Assembly: GCA_026984595.1 (NCBI GenBank)
Contig: JALSRW010000219.1
Location: 1-14,639 of the forward strand
From: Alphaproteobacteria bacterium
GTDB taxonomy: Bacteria; Pseudomonadota; Alphaproteobacteria; Geminicoccales; Geminicoccaceae
Reading direction: 5' to 3'
DNA length: 14,639 bases
The translations under genes and the position numbers were made by a program. Shown in pieces: positions 13,980 to 14,639 of this stretch (the first letter of the stretch is position 1; each line of letters opens with the position of its first letter). The notes under the pieces are model-generated. The model was not told where the DNA came from. It was given only the letters and a program-made list of their open reading frames with translations, and did not search any database.

Positions 13980-14639
13980 ATCAGCGGCTCCAGCAACACG
14001 CCGTCGCGGATCACCACCCGATCGTCGAGGGCGATCGTGCAGCCGCGCACGGGAATGTCGAAATGGCCCTGGGTGTAGCGGCCGGCGAACTCGTTGGCCC
14101 CGGTGGAGAACAGGAAGTTGCCGGGAAATGCCCGGATCTCGGTACCGTTGGTATCGCGCCGGTCGTACATGGCGAGCGCCTCGTAGCGGGCTCCCGGATT
14201 CATGCCGAAGCCGACATGGCTCACCGCATAGGCCTCGCGATCACCCCAGGCGGCGAGATAGCGGCGCATGAGCTCGGCATCGGTGCCCTCGCCCGCGATC
14301 GCCGTCACATAGTCGTTCTCGAGGGTCAGGCGTACCGGGCTTTCGAGATAGCGCTTGAAGGTGAGATTGACGTCGCCGCGATCGAGAACCAGCACACCGT
14401 CGACCGTGCCCGCTTTCGGAAAGCTGACGACCACGCCCCCCGGCCAGTGGGCCACCGTGCCCGGCCGGTCGCAATACCCCCAGACTCCGACGGTGACCGC
14501 GCCTTGCATGTCCACCAGCAGATCGGTACCGGCCCCGGAGGTCACCGTCATGCGACGGGCCTGACGGCAGAGCTCGACCGCCGCCCGCACCCTGGGCTCG
14601 AGGGCGGGGTCGGGCACCAGCCGTTCCAGTGCCTCCGGA
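13976..14639 (-). CDS. NicX / M29-like metalloenzyme, C-terminal part (5' end outside window)
   Basis: The frame is open from the right edge to a stop at 13976, giving 220 visible residues; family members have about 350, so the GTG at 14617 is probably internal and the true start lies beyond the window. The closest match I recall is NicX, the 2,5-dihydroxypyridine 5,6-dioxygenase related in fold to M29 aminopeptidases. NicX binds iron through a His in the HVG segment and a His-x-Asp pair; here SHVGFGMNPGARYE and GHFDIPVRG supply both. NFLFSTGANE lies between, also family-like. The enzyme would open a pyridine ring with O2, but a plain aminopeptidase-like role cannot be excluded. It overlaps the hydrolase gene by 4 nt (TTGA), so the two are co-translated. 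Confidence 0.75.
   Translation of the reverse strand, partial: PEALERLVPDPALEPRVRAAVELCRQARRMTVTSGAGTDLLVDMQGAVTVGVWGYCDRPGTVAHWPGGVVVSFPKAGTVDGVLVLDRGDVNLTFKRYLESPVRLTLENDYVTAIAGEGTDAELMRRYLAAWGDREAYAVSHVGFGMNPGARYEALAMYDRRDTNGTEIRAFPGNFLFSTGANEFAGRYTQGHFDIPVRGCTIALDDRVVIRDGVLLEPLI

Noticed and set aside
1..14639. CRISPR array
   Set aside because: No regularly spaced direct repeats of about 25-40 bases were found; all sequence near the cas genes is coding.
1..14639. Insertion sequence or prophage boundaries
   Set aside because: No transposase or integrase frame, tRNA attachment site or flanking duplication was seen around the cas operon.
7499..14639. A complete nicotinate-degradation cluster
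   Set aside because: Only NicX-like and isomerase-like members are recognisable, they are 5 kb apart on opposite strands, and no maleamate amidase or hydroxylase is in view.

Overview
The window is dense, GC-rich bacterial chromosome with almost no non-coding DNA. Strong G/C bias at third codon positions, a twin-arginine-exported binding protein and a CtaG-type oxidase assembly protein suggest a high-GC proteobacterium, most likely an alphaproteobacterium. This is inference: no rRNA or other marker gene is present to prove it.

Left part (1-6238, minus strand): the effector operon of a type I-U CRISPR-Cas system (I-G in the newer naming). It is transcribed right to left as cas7 (csb1), a fused cas5-cas6 (csb2), cas3, and the N-terminal two-thirds or less of a Cas8-like large subunit that leaves the window at base 1. 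The genes are spaced by +4, -4 and -4 nt, and the RBS of each downstream gene lies inside the gene before it, so the complex is probably made from one translationally coupled mRNA. Csb1 would coat the crRNA, Csb2 would process and cap it, Cas8 would recognise the target and Cas3 would degrade it. Cas3 has the helicase first and the HD nuclease last, the reverse of the common Cas3 order. No cas1, cas2, cas4 or repeat-spacer array is in the window; any would lie to the left of base 1 or elsewhere.

Middle part (6320-11321): a minus-strand ctaG gene lies just upstream of the cas operon. Divergent from it are a maleate isomerase/Asp-Glu racemase-like enzyme, purA (adenylosuccinate synthetase), and a Tat-exported solute-binding protein with no transporter genes beside it. 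A 24-bp near-perfect palindrome separates a candidate promoter from the binding-protein gene. A perfect 22-bp palindrome lies between that gene and the convergent gene that follows.

Right part (11386-14639, minus strand): a small DUF1931 protein with a histone-fold signature stands alone. Beyond it is a tight three-gene operon, transcribed right to left: a NicX/M29-type metalloenzyme (5' end outside the window), an alpha/beta hydrolase and an acyl-CoA dehydrogenase-family protein. The order dioxygenase-like then hydrolase resembles steps of aromatic N-heterocycle (nicotinate) breakdown, and the maleate isomerase-like gene 5 kb away would fit the end of that route, but the substrates are not shown by the sequence.

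No gene-free stretch exceeds 300 bases. No tRNA, rRNA, insertion sequence or CRISPR array was seen.
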